Shown here: in pieces, positions 18,665 to 27,428 of the stretch | How positions within the stretch are numbered: position 1 is the stretch's first letter | Layout of the letters: each line of letters starts with the position of its first letter | NCBI RefSeq assembly: GCF_016462545.1 | Contig: NZ_JAEMTA010000013.1 | Location: 43,509 to 107,508, forward strand | DNA from: Mycolicibacterium sp. | GTDB lineage: Bacteria; Actinomycetota; Actinomycetes; Mycobacteriales; Mycobacteriaceae | Reading direction: 5' to 3' | DNA length: 64,000 nucleotides | The notes under the pieces: model-generated | Told to the model about the DNA's origin: nothing | Database searches by the model: none | The model's input: the letters and a program-made list of their open reading frames with translations, nothing else | Position numbers and translations under genes: made by a program

Positions 18665-18697
18665 AACGTACTTGCTAAAAATGAGAATGCCAATACC
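18665..18697 (-). promoter_or_regulatory. Operator and putative leaderless promoter of the mutase operon
   Basis: GAGAATGCCAATACC (18683-18697, plus strand) is a GAGAAT-type operator. Towards the gene it is followed by TACGTT (18665-18670 on the minus strand), a TANNNT -10 hexamer that ends eight bases before the ATG at 18656. The repeat ACTTGCTAAAAATGAGAA around the operator recurs at the next site, 138 bases away. Confidence 0.65.
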
Positions 18698-18820
18698 GCT
18701 GGGCGGAAACGCACGACGGTTCAGCGGTCCCGGGGCACGTCAGACACCGCGGCACCGCACACGCCGTTCCTCCTGCCCAGGCATCCAGCGACCCGTGCGA
18801 GCATGACACTTGCCAAAAAT

Positions 18821-18839
18821 GAGAACGTCCCTATCGTTC
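18821..18839. promoter_or_regulatory. GAGAAT-type operator before the SDR-ligase operon
   Basis: GAGAACGTCCCTATCGTTC is an imperfect palindrome (GAACG, seven bases, CGTTC) related to the other copies. The preceding ACTTGCCAAAAAT matches the flank of the site at 18683, so flank and operator were probably duplicated together. A TAGCAT -10-like hexamer follows at 18843-18848 and AAGGAG precedes the SDR ATG. Confidence 0.55.
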
Positions 18840-18873
18840 GGCTAGCATCTAGACGAGCGATCCAAGGAGAACG

Positions 18874-19722
18874 ATGTCCAGCGAGCACCAATCCCTAACC
18901 GAGCGCACCGTGCTGGTGTCGGGCGGCAGCCGCGGCATCGGCCTGGCCATCGCCGTCGGCGCTGCCAGGCTCGGCGCCAACGCGGTCCTGCTGGCGAAGA
19001 CCAGCGAGCCCCACCCCAAGCTTCCCGGCACCGTGCACACCGCGGTCGCAGACGTCGAGGCAGCCGGCGGCAAGGGCCTCGCCGTCGTCGGCGACGTCCG
19101 CAACGAGGAGGACGTACAGCGTGCGGTGGATGCCGCGGTAGAGCGCTTCGGCGGCATCGACATCGTCGTCAACAATGCCAGCGCGATCGCGACGGATCCG
19201 ACGGAGCAGCTGTCGGCCAAGAAGTTCGACCTGATGATGGACATCAACGTGCGCGGCACGTTCCTGCTGACCAAGGCCGCGCTTCCGCATCTGCGCCAGT
19301 CGTCCAACGCCCACGTGATGACGTTGGCGCCGCCGCTGAACCTGAGTCCCCACTGGCTGGGTGCGCACCCGGCCTACACGCTGTCGAAGTACGGCATGAC
19401 GCTGCTGTCACTGGGCTGGGCCGCTGAATATGCCGACGCGGGAATCGGATTCAGCTGCCTGTGGCCGCAGACGTATATCGCGACGTCGGCGGTGACCAAC
19501 CTCGACGGCAATCTGGTCTCTGCCTCGCGCAGCCCGGAGATCATGTCCGACGCGGCCGTCGCCATCCTGACCAAGCCCGCCGCCGAGGCCAACGGTGAGT
19601 GCTTCATCGACGCCGACGTGCTCGCCGAATCGGGTCTCACCGACCTGTCGAAGTACGGGGGCGGCGACCACCCGATGTGGGACATCTTCGTCGACGAACC
19701 CGGAGGCGTGAACACGCCATGA
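18874..19722 (+). CDS. SDR-family oxidoreductase, HSDL2-like
   Basis: A 282-residue short-chain dehydrogenase. Seen: GGSRGIG (about 17-23), the long insert after beta-2 with KTSEPHPKLPGTVHTA typical of HSDL2-type proteins, NNAS, and YTLSKYG with the active-site Tyr/Lys. The usual catalytic Ser region reads TLAPPLN, so the Ser is displaced or absent. It resembles the SDR at 9192 and probably oxidises a hydroxyacyl-CoA or related alcohol. First gene of an operon with an acyl-CoA ligase (ATGA overlap) and a small protein. AAGGAG lies upstream of the ATG. Confidence 0.85.
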   Translation: MSSEHQSLTERTVLVSGGSRGIGLAIAVGAARLGANAVLLAKTSEPHPKLPGTVHTAVADVEAAGGKGLAVVGDVRNEEDVQRAVDAAVERFGGIDIVVNNASAIATDPTEQLSAKKFDLMMDINVRGTFLLTKAALPHLRQSSNAHVMTLAPPLNLSPHWLGAHPAYTLSKYGMTLLSLGWAAEYADAGIGFSCLWPQTYIATSAVTNLDGNLVSASRSPEIMSDAAVAILTKPAAEANGECFIDADVLAESGLTDLSKYGGGDHPMWDIFVDEPGGVNTP

Positions 19723-21215
19723 GCATCTCCCTGCTGCTCGAGATGGCGGCGTCCAGCGATCCCGAGCGCCCGGCGGTGGTGTCCGGCGACGTTCGCCTCA
19801 GCACCGAGGACCTGAGCGCGCTGGCCGACGGAGGAGCGGGCGTGATCGCCGGCTCCGGTGCCCAGCACGTGGCCTACGTCGGTACCGGTGGCGCCATGCT
19901 GCCATTGCTCCTGTTCTCCTCGGCGCGAGCCGCAGTGCCCATGACGCCGTTGAACTACCGGCTGTCGGCCGACGGTTTGCGCGCCCTGCTCGACAGGCTG
20001 CCCGACCCCCTCGTCGTCGTGGACGACGAGTACCGCGAGGCCGTCGGCGACGGCTACCGGGCGATGGGTGCCGCCGAGTTCCTCGCCGCCGCCCGGGTAG
20101 CCGAGCCCGTGGTCGAGTTCGCCGATCCCGACTCCGTCGCGGTGGTCCTCTTCACCTCGGGCACCACGTCGCAGCCCAAGGCCGTCGAGCTCACCCACAA
20201 CAACCTGACCAGTTACATCACCGGAACCGTCGAGTTCGCGGCCGCCGACCCGGGCGACGCTGCGCTGATCTGTGTGCCGCCGTATCACGTCGCCGGGGTC
20301 GGGGCCGCTCTGTCGAACCTCTACGCAGGCCGAAAGATGGTGTACCTGAGCCACTTCGACGCACACGAATGGGTGCGCCTGATCGGCACCGAGAACGTCA
20401 CGTCCGCCACCGTGGTGCCGACGATGCTGGATCGCATCGTCGGCGTGCTCGATGCCACCGGCGCCGCACTGCCGTCACTGCGGACCCTGGCCTACGGCGG
20501 CTCGAAGGTGGCGCTCCCCCTGATCCGCAAGGCACTGTCGCTGCTGCCCGACGTCGGCTTCGTCAACGCATACGGTCTGACGGAGACCAGTTCCACCATC
20601 GCGGTGCTGACTCCCGACGACCATCGCGCCGCGCTGAGTTCGTCCGACAGGGCCGTGGCACGCCGCCTCGCCTCGGTCGGCCAGCCCGTGCCCGGCATCG
20701 AGGTGCAGATCCGCGCCGAGGACGGCACCGTCGCCGGACCCGGCGAGCCAGGCGAACTCTACGTCCGGGGCGAGCAGGTGTCGGGCAAGTACACCGACAT
20801 CGGCTCCGTTCTCGACGCCGACGGCTGGTTCCCCACCAGGGACGTCGCGGTGCTCGACGACGAGGGCTACCTGTTCATCGGCGGACGCTCGGATGACACC
20901 ATCATTCGCGGTGGCGAGAACATCGCGCCCGCGGAGATCGAGGACGTGCTCGTCGAGCACCCCCACGTGCACGACTGTGCGGTGGTCGGTCCCGAGGATC
21001 CCGAATGGGGCCAGATCATCGTTGCCGTCGTCGTTCCGGCCCCCGGCACCGACCCCGATGCCGAGGATCTGCGATCCCACGTGAGGGCTCAGCTGCGCGG
21101 GTCCCGCACACCCGACCGCGTAGTGTTCCGGGACGAACTCCCCACCAACGCGACCGGCAAGATCCTGCGTCGCGAACTCGTCGACGAGCTGAATGCAAGC
21201 AAGGAGTCAGCATGA
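19719..21215 (+). CDS. Acyl-CoA synthetase (class I adenylate-forming ligase)
   Basis: A 498-residue AMP-dependent ligase. Seen: LFTSGTTSQPKAVELTH (about 144-160), YGLTETSSTIAVL, TRDVAVLDDEGYLFIGGRSDD and the C-terminal NATGKILRRELVDEL with the adenylation Lys. It makes the CoA ester of an unknown acid and is the second ligase of this regulon. The ATG overlaps the SDR stop by four bases and its own TGA overlaps the ATG of the next small gene. The N-terminal domain is short compared with long-chain fatty acyl ligases, which fits a cyclic or medium-size substrate. Confidence 0.87.
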   Translation: MSISLLLEMAASSDPERPAVVSGDVRLSTEDLSALADGGAGVIAGSGAQHVAYVGTGGAMLPLLLFSSARAAVPMTPLNYRLSADGLRALLDRLPDPLVVVDDEYREAVGDGYRAMGAAEFLAAARVAEPVVEFADPDSVAVVLFTSGTTSQPKAVELTHNNLTSYITGTVEFAAADPGDAALICVPPYHVAGVGAALSNLYAGRKMVYLSHFDAHEWVRLIGTENVTSATVVPTMLDRIVGVLDATGAALPSLRTLAYGGSKVALPLIRKALSLLPDVGFVNAYGLTETSSTIAVLTPDDHRAALSSSDRAVARRLASVGQPVPGIEVQIRAEDGTVAGPGEPGELYVRGEQVSGKYTDIGSVLDADGWFPTRDVAVLDDEGYLFIGGRSDDTIIRGGENIAPAEIEDVLVEHPHVHDCAVVGPEDPEWGQIIVAVVVPAPGTDPDAEDLRSHVRAQLRGSRTPDRVVFRDELPTNATGKILRRELVDELNASKESA

Positions 21216-21514
21216 TCAAGAACGGCACCCGTCTGCAGAGCCAGGTGTGTGACACCCAGGTCATCGTGGTGCGAAGCGCCGACAGCCTGGACGATCTGCG
21301 CGCCGGTGGTGCGCCGATGGTGCCCATCGGGTCGGACGTCGCGGACGGGCAGGCGCCGGACGTCGCGTTCGCCGACGGCAACCTGATGGGCAAGCGCTAC
21401 GTCGACGACGGCGGCGCGGAGGTCCTCGTCACCAAGGCTGGCAAGGGCACGCTGAGCGTCGGCTCCACGCCGCTGACGATCAAGGAGGCCAAGCCGCTGC
21501 CCGCCAGCGACTAG
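21212..21514 (+). CDS. Small conserved protein of unknown function
   Basis: A 100-residue protein that I cannot assign to a function. The centre reads VCDTQVIVVRS ... GGAPMVPIG, a pattern I recall from actinobacterial proteins encoded next to acyl-CoA ligases. It has no signal peptide or membrane segment and only one Cys. The ATG overlaps the ligase stop by four bases, so it is translated with the ligase and probably serves it or its substrate. Confidence 0.8.
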   Translation: MIKNGTRLQSQVCDTQVIVVRSADSLDDLRAGGAPMVPIGSDVADGQAPDVAFADGNLMGKRYVDDGGAEVLVTKAGKGTLSVGSTPLTIKEAKPLPASD

Positions 21515-21557
21515 CCCATTCGGCCCATCGGCCGCAACGATCAGGCATCCTTAGCGC

Positions 21558-22211
21558 GTGAACGTCGACGCCATCCTGCAGACCATCCCGCCGATGGCGG
21601 TGTATCTCGTCGTCGGCCTGGTGATCGGGTTGGAGAGCCTGGGCATCCCGCTGCCCGGCGAGATCGCGCTCGTCAGCGCCGCGCTGCTGGCCTCACGCCA
21701 CACCCTCGACATCAACCCGGTGGGCGTCGGCGCCGCAGCCACCATCGGGGCGATCATCGGGGACACGATCGGCTACGGCATCGGCCACCGCTACGGCATG
21801 AGCCTCTTCGAGCGGCTGGGCAGGCGCTTCCCCAAGCACTTCGGCCCCGGACACGTCGCTTTGGCCAAGCAACTGTTCACCAGGTGGGGGGTGTGGGCGG
21901 TGTTCTTCGGACGATTCATCGCATTGCTGCGCATCTTCGCAGGCCCGCTGGCGGGCGCACTGAAGATGCCCTACCGAAAGTTCCTGGCCGCCAACGCCAC
22001 TGGCGCGATCCTCTGGGCCGGCGGCACCACGGCCGTGGTCTACTACCTGGGCATGGCCGCCGAGAAGTGGTTGTCCCGGTTCTCCTGGGTCGCGCTGGTG
22101 ATCGCCGTCGTGATCGGCGTCGTCTTCACACTCGTGATGAAGGAACGCACCGCCGCCGCGATCGCCAAGCTGGAGGGCGAACACGATTGGGACACGCTGC
22201 GGAAGGTCTAG
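21558..22211 (+). CDS. DedA-family membrane protein
   Basis: A 217-residue integral membrane protein of the DedA (SNARE-associated, VTT-domain) family. Seen: the early ESLGIPLPGEIAL motif (about 26-38), FFGRFIALLRIFAGPLAG (about 116-133) with the conserved Arg residues, and about five hydrophobic segments. DedA proteins act in membrane lipid flipping and envelope stability. The GTG start is 44 bases after the small protein. It is convergent with the GntR gene and not obviously part of the catabolic pathway. Confidence 0.87.
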   Translation: MNVDAILQTIPPMAVYLVVGLVIGLESLGIPLPGEIALVSAALLASRHTLDINPVGVGAAATIGAIIGDTIGYGIGHRYGMSLFERLGRRFPKHFGPGHVALAKQLFTRWGVWAVFFGRFIALLRIFAGPLAGALKMPYRKFLAANATGAILWAGGTTAVVYYLGMAAEKWLSRFSWVALVIAVVIGVVFTLVMKERTAAAIAKLEGEHDWDTLRKV

Positions 22212-22259
22212 CGAGCAGGATCGGGTCGGCTGCCGTCACCGCGGCAATGGCCGGCCGCG

Positions 22260-23042
22260 CTACCGGACCGCGCGGGCCCCGAACGTCCGCGCCGGCGTGG
22301 CGTTGACGACGTCGTCGGTGAAGCGTTCGAGCACCAACGCCTGGGTTGCCGCGAGGTGCCGACGACAGATGCGCTGCACGTCATCCACCCGCCCGGCCGC
22401 GATGTCCTCGACGATCCGGCGATGGGTGCGCACCGCCCCGCGCGCGGCCGTCGGCGACGGATACTCACCGAGCTTGGTCCGCGTCGCCGCCCACTGCTGC
22501 TCCTGTGCCGACCACAGCGCGACGAGGCTGCGCACCACGTAGCGCATCGTGTCGTTCGGGGTGAACGCGACCACGAGATCGTGGAATTCGCGCGCGATGC
22601 GGGTGAAGGCGACACCGTCGGACACCGCCTTCGCGGAGGCCTCGACGTTGGCGGTCAGCGCGGGGACGACGGCGGTCGCGCGGTCCGAGCGCCGGGCCAC
22701 CTCGCCCGCGCACATGGGTTCCAGCAGAAGTAACCCCTCGGCCAAGTCGCCGAGGGTGACCTGAGCGCCCTGGAGGAGCAGGCCCAGATGGTAGGCGCCG
22801 GACGATTGGTCCGGACGGTGCACCTCCGCGCCACCGACACTTCCCCGCCGTACGGTGACCAGACCCTCCGTCTCGAGGATTCGCAGCGCCTCGCGTACCG
22901 ACGGATAGCTGACGCCGAAATCGCTCACCAGCTGATCCTGGGTGGGAAGTCGGTCGGCCATCCGCCCCGCGAGAATGCCCTCGCGCAGTTCACTCGCGAC
23001 CGTCTCGGCGATCCGACGCTGGGGAGTCCGTCCTGCTGGCAC
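22260..23042 (-). CDS. GntR/FadR-subfamily transcriptional regulator
   Basis: A 260-residue regulator with an N-terminal winged helix (about 10-75: LPTQDQLVSDFGVSYPSVREALRILETEGLV) and an all-helical FCD effector domain. Such proteins usually repress catabolic genes and are released by an acyl-CoA or acid. It is divergent from a four-gene acyl-CoA dehydrogenase operon across a perfect 18-base palindrome, which makes that operon and its own gene the clear targets. The GTG start has a TAGTAT hexamer six bases upstream and no ribosome site, the pattern of a leaderless transcript. Confidence 0.88.
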   Translation of the reverse strand: MPAGRTPQRRIAETVASELREGILAGRMADRLPTQDQLVSDFGVSYPSVREALRILETEGLVTVRRGSVGGAEVHRPDQSSGAYHLGLLLQGAQVTLGDLAEGLLLLEPMCAGEVARRSDRATAVVPALTANVEASAKAVSDGVAFTRIAREFHDLVVAFTPNDTMRYVVRSLVALWSAQEQQWAATRTKLGEYPSPTAARGAVRTHRRIVEDIAAGRVDDVQRICRRHLAATQALVLERFTDDVVNATPARTFGARAVR

Positions 23043-23048
23043 GGCGCA

Positions 23049-23082
23049 ATACTAGCAATCCTTATAAGGATTGAACTACGAT
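23049..23082. promoter_or_regulatory. Divergent leaderless promoters around an 18-base palindrome
   Basis: The palindrome CAATCCTTATAAGGATTG (23056-23073) is perfect. On its left TAGTAT (23049-23054, minus strand) ends six bases before the regulator GTG. On its right TACGAT (23077-23082) ends six bases before the dehydrogenase GTG. Both genes lack a ribosome site, so both mRNAs probably begin at the start codon. A FadR dimer on the palindrome would block both. Confidence 0.75.
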
Positions 23083-23088
23083 CGGCAG

Positions 23089-24243
23089 GTGGACTTCGAG
23101 ATGGGTCGCGACGCGGCCGACCTCCGGCGCGAACTGCGCGACCTGGTGAAAACACATGTGCCGGTGGACTTCCTGGGTGCGTTCACAGACGATCCCGCCG
23201 ATCTGGAGATTGCCCAGAAGTTCTGCCACCTGCTCGCCGAGCGCGGCCTGCTGTGCATGTCGTGGCCCGAACAGTTCGGCGGACGGGGTTCGTCCGTCTG
23301 GGAGCAGACCGTGGTGCGCGAGGAGATGTGGGCCCACCACGAGCCGCGTGGGGCCCAGTACATGGGCGTCAACTGGGTGGGGCCGACGCTCATGCGCCAC
23401 GGGACGGCCGAGCAGCAGCGCACGCACCTGCCGCCGATCGCCCGCGGCGAGGTCATCTGGTGTCAGGGGTTCAGCGAACCGGAGGCGGGTTCGGACCTGG
23501 CCTCGCTGCGCACCACGGCCACGCGCGACGGCGACGGGTGGCGCATCAACGGTCAGAAGATCTGGACGTCATACGCCACGATGGCGCAGTGGTGCTTCCT
23601 GCTCGCACGAACCACCAAGTGGGAGAAGAACACCACCAAGAAGCAGGCCGGATTGACCATCTTCCTGGTGCCCATGGACGATCCCGCGATCACCGTGCGA
23701 CCGATCGGCGCCATGTTGGGTCCGCATCACCTCAACGAGGTCTTCATCGACGACCTGCGCGTGACCGAGGCCGACATCCTGGGGACCCTCGACGACGGCT
23801 GGTCGATCGTCGCCGACGTGTTGTCGTTCGAGCGTCTCGGCATCGCCCGCTACGCCCGGTGCGAGCGGCTCCTGCAGATGGCACCCGGGCAACTCGGAAC
23901 GCACTGGGCCGAGCTGCCCGCCGAACTGCGCGGCCGGTGGACCAGGATGCTGACCCACTGCCGCCGGGCCAGGCTCCTGGCCTACCGACTGGTGTCATTG
24001 CAGGAGGACGGGCGCGTGACGCCCACCGACGTCGCGGCCTACCGCATCGCAGTCACGAAGCTCGACCAGGACAGCGCCGAGGTGCTGATGGAGATCGCCG
24101 CCGAGGCGCCGGAGGCCGGCACCGAGATCTTCCGCAGCGAGGTCGAGGACCACTGGCGGTACTCGCAGGCGTCCACCGTGTCGTCGGGCAGCATCGAGAT
24201 GCAACGCATCCTGCTGTCGCGCTCCCTCTTGGCGGCGCGATGA
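23089..24243 (+). CDS. Acyl-CoA dehydrogenase (first of four), larger subunit
   Basis: A 384-residue acyl-CoA dehydrogenase. Seen: QGFSEPEAGSDLASLRTTA, QKIWTSYATMAQWCFLLART, and the C-terminal SSGSIEMQRILLSRSLL. I start at GTG 23089 (VDFEMGRDAADLRRELR), the usual beginning of the family; a TTG at 23071 lies within the operator palindrome. The next gene overlaps by four bases and is the likely beta subunit. It is controlled by the adjacent FadR-type repressor. Confidence 0.88.
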   Translation: MDFEMGRDAADLRRELRDLVKTHVPVDFLGAFTDDPADLEIAQKFCHLLAERGLLCMSWPEQFGGRGSSVWEQTVVREEMWAHHEPRGAQYMGVNWVGPTLMRHGTAEQQRTHLPPIARGEVIWCQGFSEPEAGSDLASLRTTATRDGDGWRINGQKIWTSYATMAQWCFLLARTTKWEKNTTKKQAGLTIFLVPMDDPAITVRPIGAMLGPHHLNEVFIDDLRVTEADILGTLDDGWSIVADVLSFERLGIARYARCERLLQMAPGQLGTHWAELPAELRGRWTRMLTHCRRARLLAYRLVSLQEDGRVTPTDVAAYRIAVTKLDQDSAEVLMEIAAEAPEAGTEIFRSEVEDHWRYSQASTVSSGSIEMQRILLSRSLLAAR

Positions 24244-25172
24244 TCACCGATCTCGGGAACGAAGCGAAGGAGTTTGGGCGCCAAGCCCTTCGGGCGTTCG
24301 AGGCGGCCGGCGGCGACGACCTGGTGCACCGAGCCGAGGCTGACCCGACCACCCGCGAGACGCTAGTCGCACCCATCCTCGCCGAGCTCGGGGCGTGGGA
24401 ACTCGAGCCGAGGAGCGACGCCGACCAACTCGAGGCCGCAGCGGCGCTCTGCCGCAGCGCCGGTCACTGGGCACTGCCCTACCCGCTGGCCGAGCGACTG
24501 TCCCGTACCTCCGACGACGACGGCCTGATCGTCGTCGCCGACACCAGACCGAGCGGCGCAGTCGCGGGCGTCGAGGTGAACTGGGGCGCAGTGACGTTGC
24601 GCGGTGACCGTAGCCACGCCGTGGCGATCGGTGCGCCCGAGCGCGCCTTCGTGACGAGGCTTGCTCTGACGGCGACCGAAGGAGACGGAACCGCGGACCT
24701 TCCGGTGGCCCTGATCCTGCCGTGTTGGACGCTGCTCGGAATGCTCGACCGGGCAATCGAACTCACCATCGGTCACGTCCGGATGCGCCAGCAGTTCGGA
24801 CAGCCACTGTCGGGATTTCAAAGCGTGCAGTTCCAGCTGACCGACGCCGAGGTCGAACGGGCGGGACTGGAGATGCTCGCCAAGTACGCCACCTGGAGCG
24901 CGGCTCAGCGCCGAGCCGATGCGCTCGACGATGCGCTCGCGCTGCGGATGGCGGCCCTCGACGCCGCCGAGATCGTCTTCCGGGTCACCCACCAGCTACA
25001 CGGTGCCGTCGGGTTCTGCGACGAGACCACGCTGTCCTGGCTGTCGCGGTACAGCCAGCCGCTGCGACGTCTGCCGCTGGGCCTGTCCGCCACCAGGGCC
25101 CACCTGACCGAACGTCTCGGCTCGAGCGGCTTGAGCGGGCTCTACGGCGCCAACTCCGAGGCCGTGTCGTGA
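24240..25172 (+). CDS. Acyl-CoA dehydrogenase-like protein (second of four), smaller subunit
   Basis: A 310-residue partner subunit. The N-terminal half is degenerate, while the C-terminal helical domain keeps IGHVRMRQQFGQPLSGFQSVQFQ and LHGAVGFCDETTLSWLSRY. It starts at ATG 24240 overlapping the preceding stop (ATGA), and its own TGA overlaps the next GTG. With the first gene it should form an alpha2-beta2 dehydrogenase. Confidence 0.85.
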   Translation: MITDLGNEAKEFGRQALRAFEAAGGDDLVHRAEADPTTRETLVAPILAELGAWELEPRSDADQLEAAAALCRSAGHWALPYPLAERLSRTSDDDGLIVVADTRPSGAVAGVEVNWGAVTLRGDRSHAVAIGAPERAFVTRLALTATEGDGTADLPVALILPCWTLLGMLDRAIELTIGHVRMRQQFGQPLSGFQSVQFQLTDAEVERAGLEMLAKYATWSAAQRRADALDDALALRMAALDAAEIVFRVTHQLHGAVGFCDETTLSWLSRYSQPLRRLPLGLSATRAHLTERLGSSGLSGLYGANSEAVS

Positions 25173-26362
25173 AAGCCGACCTCGCGGACTTTCGCGCCCG
25201 GGTTCGCGCCTGGTGTCAGAAGCACGTACCCACCGACTGGCGTGCTGCCCAGACCGGGGTGAGCGACGCCGAGTTCGTCGCCTTCCAGAAGGCATGGTTC
25301 GCCGAACTGCACACCGCGGGATTCGCCGTCCCGCACTGGCCCCGCGACTGGGGTGGCGGGATGGGTGTGGCCGAGCAGATCGTGCTCTATCAGGAGCTCG
25401 CAGCGCACGATGCGCCCCGGCTGGTGCTGGCGTTCGTCGGGATCCACCATGCCGCCTCCACGCTGCTCGCGGCAGGTACCGATGCGCAGCGCCGCCGCCA
25501 CCTGCCTGCGATCCTCGACGGCGAGATCTGGGTGCAGGGCTTCTCGGAGCCCGAGGCCGGTTCCGACCTGGCCTCGCTGCGCACGACGGCCCGCAAGATC
25601 GACGACGGCTATCTCGTCAACGGGCAGAAGCTCTGGGCCAGTGGCGGATTGCACGCCGACTGGTGCCTGCTGCTGGCCCGCACCGACCCCGACGCCGCCA
25701 AGCGCAAGGGCATCTCGTACTTCCTCATGGACATGCGATCGCCGGGTATCGACGTCCGCCCGATCCGCAATGCGATCGGCGAATCACACTTCTGCGAGGT
25801 CTTCCTCAACGACGTCGTGATCCCCGCCGAGAACATGATCGGTGCGGAGAATGCGGGTTGGCACGTGGCCCAGGCCACCCTGGGCGCCGAGCGCGGGATG
25901 ACGATGCTGGAGCTGGCCGAGCGGCTCGGCAACGTGGGGTTCCGGCGCCTCGTCGAGGAATGCACGCGGACGCGACCGGACGGCCTCCGGCCCATCGACG
26001 ACGGCGCGGTCGCCGACCGGTTGGCGCAGTTCGACATCGAGATCGCCGGCCTCCGGGGACTGTGCCGCAACGTGGTCGAGGGTCACGACACCTCTGCCGC
26101 CGGGCCGGCCGACCCCTCCATCGTCAAGCTGTTCTACAGCGAGCTACTGCAACGGCTCACGGACTTCGGCACCGAGATCTCGGGCCTGGCCGCCCACACC
26201 GTGATGACCAAGCCGATGTCCAGCGGCTGGGAGTCCGGCGCGTGGGCGCTGGACTTCATCGGATCGTGGGAGTGGACGATTCCAGGCGGATCCAGCGAGA
26301 TTCAACGCACCATCATCGGCGAGCGAGGTCTCGGCCTCCCGCGGGAACCGGTGAGCTCGTGA
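25169..26362 (+). CDS. Acyl-CoA dehydrogenase (third of four), larger subunit
   Basis: A 397-residue acyl-CoA dehydrogenase with QGFSEPEAGSDLASLRTTA, QKLWASGGLHADWCLLLART and the C-terminal IPGGSSEIQRTIIGERGLGLP. The GTG start overlaps the preceding stop by four bases. The segment before the FAD motif is nearly identical in pattern to the first gene of the operon, which points to duplication of a whole subunit pair. It pairs with the fourth gene. Confidence 0.88.
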   Translation: MKADLADFRARVRAWCQKHVPTDWRAAQTGVSDAEFVAFQKAWFAELHTAGFAVPHWPRDWGGGMGVAEQIVLYQELAAHDAPRLVLAFVGIHHAASTLLAAGTDAQRRRHLPAILDGEIWVQGFSEPEAGSDLASLRTTARKIDDGYLVNGQKLWASGGLHADWCLLLARTDPDAAKRKGISYFLMDMRSPGIDVRPIRNAIGESHFCEVFLNDVVIPAENMIGAENAGWHVAQATLGAERGMTMLELAERLGNVGFRRLVEECTRTRPDGLRPIDDGAVADRLAQFDIEIAGLRGLCRNVVEGHDTSAAGPADPSIVKLFYSELLQRLTDFGTEISGLAAHTVMTKPMSSGWESGAWALDFIGSWEWTIPGGSSEIQRTIIGERGLGLPREPVSS

Positions 26363-27336
26363 GCTCGGAGCTGAGCGAGTTCCACGACGAACTGCGCACG
26401 ATCGCAAGGCAATTGCTGGCCAAGGGCGGTGACCGCAGACAGATCGTCGACGCGGGATGGGCCGCTCTCGAGATCCCCGAGGCGCTCGGCGGCAGCGGGG
26501 CGTCCTTCGTCGAGACGTCCATCATCCTCGAGGAGATGGGCCGCGCCGCTGCAGACCACGGCCTTCTTGGTACGACGTTGGCCGTGGGCGCCCTGACGGC
26601 GTTGGCGCCCAACACCTCTCGAGACGCCGTACTGGAGCGGATCGCCGCGGGTGCGACGGCGGCGTTCGCGCCGGGGTTCACCGTGTCGGACGGAGTCGTG
26701 TCGGGACTCGCCGAGTTCGTGCCCGGCGCCGCGGACGCAGACGTCGTGCTGCTGCTGGCCGACCTCGACGGCAGCCCCGCCGTGATCACCGCCACCGGCC
26801 TGTCCGTCACCGCGCAACCCGTGCTCGATGAGACCAGGTCGTTGGCACACGTCGTCGCGGATGGCGCCGAGGTATCCGAAATCTGGCCGTTGACAGTGTC
26901 TCCCGAGACGCTGCGGCATCGGGCCGCGGTGAGCGTCGCGTGCGACAGCCTGGGCGTGGCAGAGGCCATGCTGGCGGCGACCGTCGACTACGCGTCGGTT
27001 CGCCACCAGTTCGGCAGAGCCATCGGGTCGTTCCAGGCGGTCAAACACGCATGTGCGGACATGCTGGTGCGCCTGGCGGTGGCGCGGCAGCTCACCACCA
27101 CCGCCGTCGACGCACTCGCCGCGGGCGACGATGCCGACGTCGCCACCGCGATGGCCAAGTCCTACGCCTGCGCGGCGGCGGTCGACGTCGTCGGCAAGGC
27201 CATGCAGCTGCACGGTGGTATCGGCTACACCTGGGAGAGCGGTGTGCACGTATACCTCAAGCGCGCCATGCTGAACCGCTCGCTATACGGCTCACCGGCG
27301 GCGCACCGGAAGCGGTTGGCGGCGCGTTACGTCTGA
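26359..27336 (+). CDS. Acyl-CoA dehydrogenase-like protein (fourth of four), smaller subunit
   Basis: A 325-residue partner subunit. Clear C-terminal motifs are YASVRHQFGRAIGSFQAVKHACADM and MQLHGGIGYTWESGVHVYLKR. The GTG start overlaps the third gene by four bases. It is the last gene of the operon; the 92-base gap that follows contains only a short inverted repeat (GTTTCG...CGAAAC) and nothing else I can support. Confidence 0.86.
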   Translation: MSSELSEFHDELRTIARQLLAKGGDRRQIVDAGWAALEIPEALGGSGASFVETSIILEEMGRAAADHGLLGTTLAVGALTALAPNTSRDAVLERIAAGATAAFAPGFTVSDGVVSGLAEFVPGAADADVVLLLADLDGSPAVITATGLSVTAQPVLDETRSLAHVVADGAEVSEIWPLTVSPETLRHRAAVSVACDSLGVAEAMLAATVDYASVRHQFGRAIGSFQAVKHACADMLVRLAVARQLTTTAVDALAAGDDADVATAMAKSYACAAAVDVVGKAMQLHGGIGYTWESGVHVYLKRAMLNRSLYGSPAAHRKRLAARYV

Positions 27337-27428
27337 GCGGCCTCCGCGCGTCGCCGCGTCATGATCGTCACTGTTTCGTCGTGCTTCGCCGAAACTCGTC
27401 ACCCGACCCGGGGCGTAATGTCGAGGAC

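Noticed and set aside
23071..23088. TTG start for the first acyl-CoA dehydrogenase
   Set aside because: It overlaps the palindromic operator and lies before the likely transcription start; GTG 23089 gives the usual N-terminus.
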